Source: a virus. From it: a DNA stretch of 64,000 bases. The notes under the pieces were generated by a model, which did not search any database, had not been told where the DNA came from, and saw only the letters and a program-made list of their open reading frames with translations. The position numbers and the translations under genes were made by a program. Location of the stretch: IMG/VR virus record IMGVR_UViG_3300020472_000019, positions 1 through 64,000 of that record; one strand, given 5' to 3'. Below are positions 17,393 through 26,324 of the stretch, one piece after another; the first letter of the stretch is position 1, and each line of letters opens with the position of its first letter.

Positions 17393-18757
17393 ATGTCAGA
17401 TACGCATAATGAATTAGACAAGTCTATTGAAGAGCTGGAACAAGAAGTTCTTAGGGAGCTTGAAGAGTCTGATGATGTTTCACAGATTAAAAAGCAAGAC
17501 GTAAAAACTAAGAAATCTTCCGAACCTTCAGCTGGTGGCGGACAAGCTGCCGAAGCAATGGACGAAAACCCAGAAGATTCTGGGAAAGAAGATTTGGGTG
17601 GTGCTACTCCAGAAGCAAAAGTAGAGAAAGGTGCTGATGAAGATCGTAATGAAAAAGCGATTGGTAAGAAAGCATCTGGTTCTGCAAAAGAAATTTCTGG
17701 TGACGCTCCTCAAAAATCAGAAGGAAAACCAATGTCAATAGTTAAAGGTCATGGTAAATCAGATGGAACGCCAACAGCAAATAAATCTCAAGCTATGGCT
17801 GCTGGTGACCAAGTAGATCATGATGGTGAAGAACTTAAAGAAGGTTCTAAATCATTAACTAAAGCACAACATATTGAAAATATCTCAAAAATGAAAAAAG
17901 CAGATATTGAAGAAATGATTGCTGCTCACAGTAATAAACTTGCAGAAGCTGAAAATGCAGAATCCGAAGCAGAACTCAAGAAACTTGAAGATGCTAAAGC
18001 AGAGATTGAAGAAAAAATTAAATCAATCAATGTTAAGGAAGATGTTGATGCTCTTACAGAAGGTGAAGATCTTTCAGAAGAGTTTAAGACAAAAGCTGCT
18101 ACAATTTTTGAAGCTGCTGTCAAATCAAAAATCCGTTCCGAAATTGAACGCATTGTTGAAGAAAGTAAATCTGAAAAAGAAGCCGAAATGGATGCTTATA
18201 AAGATGAACTTACTGAAAAAGTAGATACTTATCTCAACTATGTTGTTGAAGAGTGGACAAAGGATAATGAACTTGCCATTGAACGTGGTCTTAAAGGTGA
18301 AATCGCTGAAGATTTCATTGGTGGACTAAAACAATTGTTTGAAGATCATTACATTGATATTCCAGACGAAAAGTATGATGTTCTGGAAGCACAATCCGAA
18401 AAGATTGCTGAGTTAGAAGAAAAACTCAATGAAACTATTGAGAAGAATAAGGACTTACATAGTTCTAATTCTAATCTTGTACGTGAACAGGTTATGTCCG
18501 AAGTTTCTGAAGACTTAGCCGATACAGAAGTTGAAAAGTTTAAAGACCTTTCAAAAGATGTAGAATTTTCATCCGAAGATAATTTCCGTGAGAAACTTAA
18601 TACTCTCAAGGAAAGTTATTTTCCGAAAATGACTGCCTCAGAAGATAGTTCTACAGCTTCTGATGATGATGAAAACACTGGCCTCGCACAGGACATAGAT
18701 ACGACAGATGCTATGAAGGCATATATGTCTGCTATCAGTCGTGTCAAGAGTGCATAA
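17393..18757 (+). CDS. gp22: Prohead scaffold (core) protein gp22
   Basis: A very acidic, Glu/Lys/Ser-rich protein of 454 aa with long predicted coiled coils (residues ~180-330 and 350-400). The N-terminal ~140 residues are disordered and Gly/Lys/Glu-rich. The C terminus (TGLAQDIDTTDAMKAYMSAI) resembles the conserved end of gp22 scaffolds. It lies between gp21 and gp23 as in T4 (269 aa there), so it is notably enlarged. It carries several L-x-E sequences, expected targets of gp21. It forms the internal core around which the capsid assembles. Confidence 0.88.
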   Translation: MSDTHNELDKSIEELEQEVLRELEESDDVSQIKKQDVKTKKSSEPSAGGGQAAEAMDENPEDSGKEDLGGATPEAKVEKGADEDRNEKAIGKKASGSAKEISGDAPQKSEGKPMSIVKGHGKSDGTPTANKSQAMAAGDQVDHDGEELKEGSKSLTKAQHIENISKMKKADIEEMIAAHSNKLAEAENAESEAELKKLEDAKAEIEEKIKSINVKEDVDALTEGEDLSEEFKTKAATIFEAAVKSKIRSEIERIVEESKSEKEAEMDAYKDELTEKVDTYLNYVVEEWTKDNELAIERGLKGEIAEDFIGGLKQLFEDHYIDIPDEKYDVLEAQSEKIAELEEKLNETIEKNKDLHSSNSNLVREQVMSEVSEDLADTEVEKFKDLSKDVEFSSEDNFREKLNTLKESYFPKMTASEDSSTASDDDENTGLAQDIDTTDAMKAYMSAISRVKSA

Positions 18758-18769
18758 ATTATAAACTTT

Positions 18770-18777
18770 TATAAATA
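18770..18777 (+). promoter_or_regulatory. T4-type late promoter before the major capsid gene
   Basis: Exact TATAAATA, 31 bp before ATG 18809, with a strong AAAAAGGAG site. It is the counterpart of the strong T4 gene 23 promoter. Confidence 0.85.
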
Positions 18778-18808
18778 AATGTAGAAATATAAAAAAGGAG
18801 AAACAAAA

Positions 18809-20176
18809 ATGTTTCAGACAGAACATCTACAAGAAAAGTGGTCGCCAGTCCTAAAGCATCCTGATCTACCAGAGATTCAGGACTCTTACAAGAGGGCAGT
18901 GACCACTCTAATTCTAGAAAACCAAGAGAAGGCGCTTCGTGAAGATGCCGCTTTCTTGACGGAAGTAGCACCAACTAACGCAACTGGTGGTAACGTAATG
19001 AATTGGGATCCTATCCTTATTTCACTCGTTCGCCGTGCAATGCCTAACCTCATTGCTTATGATGTATGTGGTGTTCAACCAATGACTGGCCCAACTGGTC
19101 TTATCTTTGCAATGCGAGCTCGTCATGCTTCAATGGACGGACAAGAAGCTCTCGTTGATGAAGTAACTTCCGATGCTGCTCAAGGTTTTTCTGGTGACTT
19201 TTCTAACCAGAACAAAGCTGGCACTATCGGTGGTGGAGATATTGGTGCTTCTGAAAGTAACCCTGCTGTATTGAACGATACACCAGCTGGTACTTACACC
19301 GAAGCAACTGGTATGACTACTGGACAAGCAGAAGCTCTTGGTGACAGTGGTGGAAACCGTTTCGCAGAAATGGCTTTCAGTATTGAAAAGTCAAGCGTTG
19401 TAGCTGTTTCACGTGCCCTCAAAGCTGAGTACACGATGGAACTTGCTCAAGACCTTAAAGCTATTCATGGTCTAGATGCAGAAACCGAACTTGCTAACAT
19501 TCTTTCAACAGAAATTCTTGCTGAAATTAACCGTGAAGTAGTTCGTAACCTGTATATTACTGCTGTAAAAGGTGCTCAAAATAACACTACTGCAGCTGGT
19601 ATTTTTGACCTTGATACGGACTCTAATGGTCGTTGGTCGGTTGAGAAGTTCAAAGGACTTATGTTCCAAATTGAACGAGATGCTAATGCTATCGGTCAAC
19701 AGACTCGTAGGGGTAAAGGTAATATGATTATCTGCTCTGCCGATGTTGCTTCTGCAATGAATATGGCTGGTATGTTGGATCATACTCCTGCTCTTACTGC
19801 TAACCTTAACGTAGACGATACAACTACCACGTTTGCTGGTGTGTTGAATGGTCGTTATAAAGTGTATGTAGATCCTTATTCTGCTAACGTAGCTAACTCA
19901 CAGTACTATGTTGTTGGATATAAAGGTACTTCTCCATACGATGCTGGTTTCTTCTACTGCCCATATGTGCCTCTACAAATGGTACGTGCAGTTGGGGAAC
20001 ACACTTTCCAACCAAAAATTGGCTTTAAAACTCGTTACGGTATGGCTGCTAATCCTTTTGCTGCTGCTGGTGCAGCTGCAAATAACCATATTGGCGGTGG
20101 GTTTAATGATGATGCATCTCTTGATGCTAACACCAATGCCTACTACCGTAGGGTACAAGTCGCCAATCTTATGTAA
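18809..20176 (+). CDS. gp23: Major capsid protein gp23
   Basis: A 455 aa HK97-fold capsid protein. Conserved blocks include the central LVRRAMPNLIAYDVCGVQPMTG region (about residues 71-92), GLIFAMRAR (~96), and the C-terminal TFQPKIGFKTRYGMAANPF. An N-terminal propeptide of ~60 residues should be removed by gp21. The codon mix is more C/G-rich at third positions than in the neighbouring genes, as expected for a highly expressed gene. It is followed by a strong terminator. Confidence 0.97.
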   Translation: MFQTEHLQEKWSPVLKHPDLPEIQDSYKRAVTTLILENQEKALREDAAFLTEVAPTNATGGNVMNWDPILISLVRRAMPNLIAYDVCGVQPMTGPTGLIFAMRARHASMDGQEALVDEVTSDAAQGFSGDFSNQNKAGTIGGGDIGASESNPAVLNDTPAGTYTEATGMTTGQAEALGDSGGNRFAEMAFSIEKSSVVAVSRALKAEYTMELAQDLKAIHGLDAETELANILSTEILAEINREVVRNLYITAVKGAQNNTTAAGIFDLDTDSNGRWSVEKFKGLMFQIERDANAIGQQTRRGKGNMIICSADVASAMNMAGMLDHTPALTANLNVDDTTTTFAGVLNGRYKVYVDPYSANVANSQYYVVGYKGTSPYDAGFFYCPYVPLQMVRAVGEHTFQPKIGFKTRYGMAANPFAAAGAAANNHIGGGFNDDASLDANTNAYYRRVQVANLM

Positions 20177-20201
20177 TAATAAGAAAAGACTTATTAAACT
20201 T

Positions 20202-20229
20202 AGAGGGTGCTTCGGCACCCTCTTTTTTT
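20202..20229 (+). terminator. Rho-independent terminator after gp23
   Basis: AGAGGGTGC (20202-20210), loop TTCG, GCACCCTCT (20215-20223), then a T run. A 9 bp GC-rich stem with a stable UUCG tetraloop closes the capsid transcription unit. Confidence 0.93.
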
Positions 20230-20232
20230 CTT

Positions 20233-20240
20233 TATAAATA
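20233..20240 (+). promoter_or_regulatory. T4-type late promoter immediately before ATG 20246
   Basis: Exact TATAAATA with only 5 bp to the ATG. T4 late transcripts start about 6 nt after the final A of the element, so the mRNA would begin at the start codon. No Shine-Dalgarno is present. Confidence 0.7.
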
Positions 20241-20245
20241 ATTGT

Positions 20246-20860
20246 ATGGCTGAGAACAATTCCTTACAAAGACAACCAACTAAGTTGGACTATGCAAGCC
20301 CAACTCAATTTAAATTCGTAATTAATCAACTTCCAAAAGTTGAATACTTTGTTACGGCTGCAAATGTACCATCTATAGCAAATAGTAATGCTATTTTTCC
20401 AACACCATATAAAGAAATTCCAGTACAAGGTGACCAACTTACTTACGATAATTTAACTATTTCTTTTCTTGTAGATGAATATCTAGAAAATTATAGTAGT
20501 ATTTTAGATTGGTTAGCTGGAGTAGGTTTTCCAGAAGATAGAAGTCAGTTTAGGGATTTTAGAGGTTCAACATCTACAACACCTGTTCGTACACAATCTT
20601 CTGTATCAAGCTTAGCTGCTGGTAAAATGCCAGATGTTGGAATTGCAGAACCAGCAACTTCTTCTAGGCCTATGTATTCTGATATGACTCTTACTGTATT
20701 AAGTAACAAAAATAATCCAATAGTAGAAATTAGATTTGAAGATGCTTTTCCTGTAGCATTGGGTTCATTAGATTATAATCAAAATGCAACTGATGTAGAA
20801 TATTTGTCAGTAACAGCAGATTTTAAGTATAAGATTTTTAAGGTGGTAGCATTACCCTAA
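20246..20860 (+). CDS. Tail-tube-fold protein, candidate gp3 tail terminator or gp54-like initiator (204 aa)
   Basis: The segment LDYASPTQFKFVINQLPKVE, followed by NVPSIA, IPVQGDQLTYDNLTISFLVDEYLENY and WLAGVGFP, is typical of marine T4-like phage proteins with a gp19-like tube fold. In cyanophages, the gene after gp23 is often the tail completion protein gp3. The same sequence type also resembles gp54, the tail-tube initiator, so I leave the name open. The start is ATG 20246; the upstream in-frame codons lie within the terminator. It should be a late virion protein. Confidence 0.65.
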   Translation: MAENNSLQRQPTKLDYASPTQFKFVINQLPKVEYFVTAANVPSIANSNAIFPTPYKEIPVQGDQLTYDNLTISFLVDEYLENYSSILDWLAGVGFPEDRSQFRDFRGSTSTTPVRTQSSVSSLAAGKMPDVGIAEPATSSRPMYSDMTLTVLSNKNNPIVEIRFEDAFPVALGSLDYNQNATDVEYLSVTADFKYKIFKVVALP

Positions 20861-20861
20861 T

Positions 20862-20973
20862 TATAAATAAAACGAGCAGACACGATAAACTTTAACAGTT
20901 TTCACATTTTAGTCTTAGGACAATATAGAGATAAGAGAGTAATCAACTCTGCTCAACCTTTGAAGAGTATATA
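20862..20973 (+). promoter_or_regulatory. Late promoter and long leader of uvsY
   Basis: Exact TATAAATA at 20862-20869, then a ~100 nt untranslated leader up to ATG 20974. GAGCAGA (20874-20880) can pair with TCTGCTC (20948-20954), closing a 67 nt domain that also holds the small hairpin AAACT-TTAAC-AGTTT. The start has a weak GAAGAG site. The leader's role is unknown. Confidence 0.5.
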
Positions 20974-21405
20974 ATGAAATTAGAAGAATTACAAAGTGAA
21001 GCAAAACAAGACCTTCAAATAATAGACCAAGAACGTCTAGACCAAGAATCATATAAAAATCAAAACATAAAACCAAAGTGGTTGGAATACAGAACTAAGT
21101 ATGACCAATTACTTATTATGTCAAAAGCAAATCATCAAAGAATGTACCGTGAAAAATGGGAGTACTATGGTGGTAAGGCTGATGCAAAAGTTTATGCAGC
21201 TAAACCGTTTGATCTGAAGATATTGAAAACTGACCTTCAGATGTATATAAATTCTGATGAAGATATACTAAACTTGCAAGGTAAAATTGCATACTATGAG
21301 AGTATTATTAAATATATTGATGGTGTTATCAAGTCTATAGATAATCGTGGTTGGGATATACGTAATGCTACAGAATGGAAGAAGTTTGAAGCTGGGATGG
21401 TGTAG
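20974..21405 (+). CDS. uvsY: Recombination mediator UvsY
   Basis: A 143 aa protein (T4: 137) starting MKLEELQSEAKQDL, with the SKANHQRMYREKWEYYGGKAD region and the ending IRNATEWKKFEAG. T4 UvsY likewise starts MRLEDLQEELKKD and ends in RAFEAGK. UvsY loads UvsX on gp32-coated single-stranded DNA. The stop overlaps the GTG start of the next gene. It is grouped with uvsW, as in T4. Confidence 0.9.
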   Translation: MKLEELQSEAKQDLQIIDQERLDQESYKNQNIKPKWLEYRTKYDQLLIMSKANHQRMYREKWEYYGGKADAKVYAAKPFDLKILKTDLQMYINSDEDILNLQGKIAYYESIIKYIDGVIKSIDNRGWDIRNATEWKKFEAGMV

Positions 21406-21950
21406 TGGATAAATTAACTGATTATATTGGATATTATGAAGATATTGTTCCAGATATGTTATCTAAACAGTTAATGTGGTATACTTTTGACTTTAAACCA
21501 TCTAAGTTTGCAAATCATTATGGAGATGTGACAAAAGAAAGAAGTGAAGAACGTGTTAGAATGGATGATGTTTGGATTTCAGCTGAAAGTTCATTTCATA
21601 GAAAAATAGATAAATGTTTTGATAAAGTAATTGAAAATTATAATTATCCCCATTTGAATATAGAAAGAAAAACATATTTTAGACTTCATCGTTATAGTGG
21701 TACTGGTTATATGTCAGAACACGTAGATAGTATTCATCACAGTCATAAGCAGAAATATGGATTTCCACATTGCACAGCTTTATTATTTCTAAATGATGAT
21801 TATGAAGGTGGAGAATTTTTAGTAGCAAATAAAAAATTTAAAACTAAAAAAGGTTCTGCACTAATTTTTCCATCTAATTTTATGTATCCTCATAAAGTAA
21901 TGGAAATTACTAAAGGGGTACGTTGGAGCATAGTTACTTGGTTATTGTAA
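21405..21950 (+). CDS. 2OG-Fe(II) oxygenase, prolyl-4-hydroxylase type
   Basis: A 181 aa double-stranded beta-helix dioxygenase. The iron ligands are His and Asp in SEHVDSIHH (~residues 105-113), the distal His in YPHKVMEI, and the 2OG-binding Arg in GVRWSIVTWLL. YEGGEF is the typical strand before the distal His. It starts at GTG 21405, overlapping the uvsY stop, and ends right before the uvsW ATG. The substrate is unknown. It is one of six such enzymes in the window. Confidence 0.85.
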   Translation: MDKLTDYIGYYEDIVPDMLSKQLMWYTFDFKPSKFANHYGDVTKERSEERVRMDDVWISAESSFHRKIDKCFDKVIENYNYPHLNIERKTYFRLHRYSGTGYMSEHVDSIHHSHKQKYGFPHCTALLFLNDDYEGGEFLVANKKFKTKKGSALIFPSNFMYPHKVMEITKGVRWSIVTWLL

Positions 21951-23393
21951 ATGATTATATCAAAAAAGAATGAAGTACATTTAATACTTTCAGATTTATC
22001 CCCCTCAGAACAACAAGAATTATCAGATTTTTTTACATTTGAAGTACCAAATGCAAAATTTATGCCTATGGTACGTAATCGTATGTGGGATGGAAAAATA
22101 CGTTTATTTTCCCCTGCTACTGGTGAAATTTATGTTGGATTATTACCTTATATTAAAGAATATTGCAAATCTAAAAATGTTAAATATAGCATAGATAAAG
22201 GAGTAGAAGATGAGCGGAATGTTGTGGATACGATCGTTAGAGGCTTTATCAAAAGTCTCAAACCCAAGAGTAAAGGAAAAAGTCTCAAAATACGAGATTA
22301 TCAAATTTCGGCTGTTCAGATGGCCATTGCCAGAAATAGGAGTCTTATTGTTAGTCCTACTGCTTCTGGTAAGTCACTTATAATATATGCATTAGTTCGT
22401 TATTATCAAATGGGTGGAAATAAGACGTTGATTCTTGTTCCTACCACTTCATTAGTAGAACAAATGTATAGTGATTTTGAAGATTATGGATGGAGTTCTG
22501 GTACATACTGTCAAAAGGTGTATCAAGGATATACAACAAAAATAACTAAGGATGTTGTGATATCAACATGGCAATCTATTTACAAGATGCCTAAAAAATA
22601 TTTTGATCAATTTGATTGTGTAATTGGTGATGAGGCTCACTTTTTTAAAGCAAAATCTTTAACAAGTATTATGACCAAGTTACACCAATGTAAGTATAGG
22701 TTTGGATTTACAGGAACACTTGATGGTACAGAAACACACAGATTAGTTTTAGAAGGACTATTTGGTTCTGTAGAACAAGTTGTTAGTACAAAAGAACTTA
22801 TAGATAAAAAGACACTTGCTAATTTGAAAATAAAATGCATAACATTAAAACATCCAGAGAAAAGAGAAAGGATGGATTATGCTGAAGAAATGGATTATCT
22901 TGTTTCGCACGAATCCAGAAATAGGTTTATTTTGGGGTTGTGCAATACTATTAGTGGTAACACTTTATGCTTGTTCCAGTTAGTAGAGAAACACGGTAAA
23001 GTTTTATACGAGGGAATGAAAGGAAGTGAAAATGTTTATTTCGTATATGGTGGTACAGATACAGAGCAAAGGGAAAAGATTCGTGGATTGGTTGAGGAAC
23101 ATAAAAACTCCACAACCATTGCAAGTTATGGTACTTTTAGTACTGGTATTAATATTCGTAACATTCACAACATCGTGCTCGCAAGTCCATCTAAATCAAA
23201 AATACGAGTGCTTCAATCCATTGGACGAGGTTTGCGTACATCATCAACTAAAAATTCCATTTTAGTATTTGATATAGCAGATGATATTAGTTATAAAGGT
23301 AGACGTAATTTTACATTAAATCACTTTTTTGAAAGACTAAATATTTATAACGAAGAACAATTTAATTACGAAATTAGTAAGGTAAAACTATAA
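21951..23393 (+). CDS. uvsW: DNA/RNA helicase UvsW
   Basis: An SF2 helicase of 480 aa (T4: 503). Motif I is SPTASGKS (~134-141), motif II DEAHFF, motif III FTGTL, motif VI QSIGRGLR. The N-terminal ~100 residues contain the small UvsW DNA-binding domain (FTFEVPNAKFMP, WDGKIRLF). It processes branched recombination and R-loop intermediates and promotes the switch to recombination-dependent replication. It overlaps the following gene by 1 bp. Confidence 0.95.
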   Translation: MIISKKNEVHLILSDLSPSEQQELSDFFTFEVPNAKFMPMVRNRMWDGKIRLFSPATGEIYVGLLPYIKEYCKSKNVKYSIDKGVEDERNVVDTIVRGFIKSLKPKSKGKSLKIRDYQISAVQMAIARNRSLIVSPTASGKSLIIYALVRYYQMGGNKTLILVPTTSLVEQMYSDFEDYGWSSGTYCQKVYQGYTTKITKDVVISTWQSIYKMPKKYFDQFDCVIGDEAHFFKAKSLTSIMTKLHQCKYRFGFTGTLDGTETHRLVLEGLFGSVEQVVSTKELIDKKTLANLKIKCITLKHPEKRERMDYAEEMDYLVSHESRNRFILGLCNTISGNTLCLFQLVEKHGKVLYEGMKGSENVYFVYGGTDTEQREKIRGLVEEHKNSTTIASYGTFSTGINIRNIHNIVLASPSKSKIRVLQSIGRGLRTSSTKNSILVFDIADDISYKGRRNFTLNHFFERLNIYNEEQFNYEISKVKL

Positions 23394-23833
23394 TGCAAAC
23401 AGATGTTAGACTATTTAAATTAACAAATGGTGAAGACATTATTGCTCAAATAATTGAAAATAATAGTAATACATATAGTGTTAATAATCCTTTATTAATG
23501 AAAGTACATACTAGAGTTACAAATGATGGTATACAAGAAGGCCTCCACTTAAGCAGATGGTTACAACCTTTTTGTGAAGAAAAAAACTTTACAATAGAAA
23601 AGACACACGTACTACTTTCTCAAGAAGTAAGTATAGGACTTTCTAAATATTATGAATATTCATTAAAAAGCTTTGAACGTGATGAAAAAGAAATTCTATT
23701 ACCAGTTGCAAACCCTAGAACTGTAAAAGAATTAAAAGGCCCAGAGCCTACTAATAACGAATTAGAAGAAATACTAAAAGAAGAAGAAGAAGAATTTCTA
23801 TCTCTAGAAAGTCCATCTAAAGTATATCATTAA
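23393..23833 (+). CDS. Conserved small acidic phage protein (146 aa)
   Basis: It opens with VRLFKLTNGEDIIAQIIENN, a compact beta pattern with a LTNGE(D/E)IIA turn seen in short proteins of marine T4-like phages and reminiscent of Sm-like folds. The C-terminal 35 residues are strongly acidic (EEILKEEEEEF). It directly follows uvsW in the same unit. The function is unknown; nucleic-acid binding is only a suggestion from the fold-like pattern. Confidence 0.65.
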   Translation: MQTDVRLFKLTNGEDIIAQIIENNSNTYSVNNPLLMKVHTRVTNDGIQEGLHLSRWLQPFCEEKNFTIEKTHVLLSQEVSIGLSKYYEYSLKSFERDEKEILLPVANPRTVKELKGPEPTNNELEEILKEEEEEFLSLESPSKVYH

Positions 23834-23904
23834 CCCTGATCATAGATAAATATACAGGTTGTCAAGGGTAAAGTCAATACTCTTTTTTATTTTTTAAATG
23901 ACTC

Positions 23905-23933
23905 TTGACAATTACTGTTGTCTGGTGTACTAT
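23905..23933 (+). promoter_or_regulatory. Early-type promoter before gp55
   Basis: TTGACA (23905-23910), exactly 17 bp, TACTAT (23928-23933); ATG 23963 follows with AAAGGAGATATA. It would drive gp55-gp47-mom-gp46. The 130 bp gap 23834-23962 otherwise holds only an AT-rich tract. Confidence 0.7.
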
Positions 23934-23962
23934 GAATTTAATCTATACGTAAAGGAGATATA

Positions 23963-24499
23963 ATGGCTAGAAAAAAAGGTGCCCACTACGTAGATAACAA
24001 ATTATTTTTAAGTGCAATGATTGAATGGAAAGATAAATGTAAAATTGCTGAATCAAACGGAGAAATAACACCACCTGTAACTAATTACATAGGTGAATGT
24101 TTTTATAAAATTGCAAATCATTTATCTTTTAGACCCAATTTTATTAATTACACTTATAGAGATGAAATGATATCTGATGGTATAGAAAACTGTTTACAAT
24201 ATGTTAAAAATTTTAATCCAGACAAATCTAATAACCCATTTGCTTATTTTACACAAATAATCTATTATGCATTTTTACGAAGAATTGCTAAAGAGAAAAA
24301 ACAATCTCATGTAAAAAATAAAATAATAGAAAAAGCTAATGTAGAATTTTTTACTACAATGCCTAGTGATGAAAGAATTTATTCTATGCAAGGATTTGAT
24401 CCAAATGCATTTTTACCAGAAGAAGATGTATATAAACCCAAAAAGAAAATAGTAAAAAAGAAAAAAGGTTTAGAGGAATTTATGGAGAAAGATACTTGA
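23963..24499 (+). CDS. gp55: Late-promoter sigma factor gp55
   Basis: A 178 aa protein (T4: 185). It has a reduced sigma-2-like region: YRDEMISDGIENCLQYVKNFNPDK followed by NPFAYFTQIIYYAFLRRIAKEKK, which is the core-binding and -10-recognition part of phage late sigmas. It directs host RNA polymerase to TATAAATA promoters, with gp45 as activator. The C terminus is Lys-rich and ends EEFMEKDT, probably the clamp-binding tail. It overlaps gp47 (TTGA). Confidence 0.92.
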   Translation: MARKKGAHYVDNKLFLSAMIEWKDKCKIAESNGEITPPVTNYIGECFYKIANHLSFRPNFINYTYRDEMISDGIENCLQYVKNFNPDKSNNPFAYFTQIIYYAFLRRIAKEKKQSHVKNKIIEKANVEFFTTMPSDERIYSMQGFDPNAFLPEEDVYKPKKKIVKKKKGLEEFMEKDT

Positions 24500-25551
24500 A
24501 ATTAGCCATAATAACCGATACTCATTTTGGTGCAAGAAATGATAATCTTAATTTCAACGAATATTTTTACAAATTTTATGATGATGTATTTTTTCCTACT
24601 TTAAAAGAAAGAGGAATTACAACTTGTATCCATATGGGAGATGTTGTAGATAGACGTAAGTATATCAGTTATAGAATTGCAAATGATTTTCGTGAAAGGT
24701 TTGTTAATCGTTTTAAAGAAATGAATATTGATCTTCATATTATAATTGGTAATCACGATACTTATTATAAGAATACGAATGAAATAAATTCTATGGAAGA
24801 ACTTGTTGGTTCTGATAGGTTTAAAATTTATACAGGCCCAGAAGTTGTAGAGTTTGATGGTACTCCTATTTTGTTTGTTCCTTGGATTAATTCAAATAAT
24901 CACGAAATTTCAATGGATGCTTTAGAAACTGCAAATGCAGATATTCTTATGGGTCATCTTGAAGTAAATGGTTTTGATATGCATAAAGGACAACCAGCAG
25001 AAGGTAAGTTTGAAAAGAAACTTTTTCGTAGATTTGATACTGTATTCAGTGGTCATTTTCATCATAAATCTGATGATGGACAAATTTATTATCTTGGTAC
25101 ACCCTATGAATTATTCTGGAATGATTATCAAGATCCAAAAGGATTTCATATCTTTGATACTAGTACAAGAGAACTTGAACGTATTGTAAATCCACATACT
25201 CTTTTTGAAAAGATTTATTATAATGATGTAGATAATAATTATCAAAAACATGATGTATCAAAGTATAATGAAAAATATGTAAAGTTGATTGTAGTTAATA
25301 AGAAAGACTTATATCAGTTTGATATGTTTGTTGATAGACTATTAAAAGCTGATGCATATGAAGTTAAAATCATAGAAGATTTTTCAGAGTTAGATGCAAA
25401 GAATGTATCAGATGATATTGTAGAAAATACAGAAGATACTTTAACATTATTGGAAAAGTATATAGATGAATTAGATATTACTTTAGATAAGAAAAGATTA
25501 AAGAATACTATGAAGTCTTTATATAATGAAGCTCAAGATTTAGAACTGTGA
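24496..25551 (+). CDS. gp47: Recombination nuclease subunit gp47 (SbcD/Mre11-like)
   Basis: A metallophosphoesterase of 351 aa (T4: 339). Motifs: DTHFGARN (residues 7-14), HMGDVVDRR, GNHDTYY, and GHFHHK near residue 189. With gp46 it forms the Mre11-Rad50-type complex that resects DNA ends for recombination and degrades host DNA. The start is TTG 24496 within the gp55 stop. A Mom-like gene separates it from gp46. Confidence 0.95.
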   Translation: MKLAIITDTHFGARNDNLNFNEYFYKFYDDVFFPTLKERGITTCIHMGDVVDRRKYISYRIANDFRERFVNRFKEMNIDLHIIIGNHDTYYKNTNEINSMEELVGSDRFKIYTGPEVVEFDGTPILFVPWINSNNHEISMDALETANADILMGHLEVNGFDMHKGQPAEGKFEKKLFRRFDTVFSGHFHHKSDDGQIYYLGTPYELFWNDYQDPKGFHIFDTSTRELERIVNPHTLFEKIYYNDVDNNYQKHDVSKYNEKYVKLIVVNKKDLYQFDMFVDRLLKADAYEVKIIEDFSELDAKNVSDDIVENTEDTLTLLEKYIDELDITLDKKRLKNTMKSLYNEAQDLEL

Positions 25552-26324
25552 TTGTAAAAACTGTTGATTGGAGAGTAGCTACATTATTTGTACAAGAAAG
25601 GCATTATTCACCAGTAATGCCAAAACTAACTAAGCATTGGTTAGGTACTTATATAGATGATAAATTGATTGGAATTTTAACTTTAGGATGGGGAACACGG
25701 CCTGTACATACAATTAGAAAATTATTTCCAGAATTGGATACAAAAGATTATTATGAGATAGGAAAAATGTGTATGGATGAATCTATGCCTCGTAATTCTG
25801 AATCACAGATGTTATCCAAAACAATAGAATGGATGAAAAAAAATACACCAGATAGAAAATATCTCTACACTTGGGCAGATGGCATAGTTGGAAAGCCTGG
25901 GTATGTTTATCAATCTGCTAATTTTCTTTATGGTGGATTTATTTGGAGTGATGTATATGTTACAGAAGAAGGTGAAAAGATACATCCTAGAACTATGGGT
26001 AAATATATTAAAGGTGCAAGGCCAACTTTTGAAGAACGTAAGGAATTAAATATTTCTAGTGTATTTGGAAAACAGTTTAGGTATATTTACCCATTAAATA
26101 AAAAGGCAAGAAAATATTTGAAACAATCAACGTGTGAATGGAATACTAATTATCCTAAAGATAAAGATTTAGGATGGAAAATAAAACCAGTAGGTGAAAA
26201 GAGTTATGTTTATTCTGATACAATACCATTTGATTATGATGGTTCTAATACAAAATTTAATTCTCAAAATGTAGATAAAGTATCAGTAAAGTATGGAGTT
26301 GGAAATTTGGAGGCTTTTCTTTGA
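25548..26324 (+). CDS. Mom-like DNA-modification acetyltransferase homologue
   Basis: A 258 aa protein with the pattern VQERHYSPVMPKLTKHWLG, GWGTRP, YYEIGKMCMDESMPRNSESQ and YTWADGIVGKPGYVYQ. This matches my recollection of Mu Mom-type proteins (GNAT-related enzymes that alter adenine in phage DNA and block restriction). It overlaps both gp47 and gp46 by 4 bp, so it is embedded in the resection operon. It starts at GTG 25548. The enzymatic product is not deducible from sequence. Confidence in the family is moderate. Confidence 0.65.
   Translation: MIVKTVDWRVATLFVQERHYSPVMPKLTKHWLGTYIDDKLIGILTLGWGTRPVHTIRKLFPELDTKDYYEIGKMCMDESMPRNSESQMLSKTIEWMKKNTPDRKYLYTWADGIVGKPGYVYQSANFLYGGFIWSDVYVTEEGEKIHPRTMGKYIKGARPTFEERKELNISSVFGKQFRYIYPLNKKARKYLKQSTCEWNTNYPKDKDLGWKIKPVGEKSYVYSDTIPFDYDGSNTKFNSQNVDKVSVKYGVGNLEAFL

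Noticed and set aside
23834-23900. Terminator between the 23393 gene and the gp55 promoter
   Set aside because: ACCCT/AGGGT and AGTCA/TGACT pairings are weak and not followed by a proper T run.
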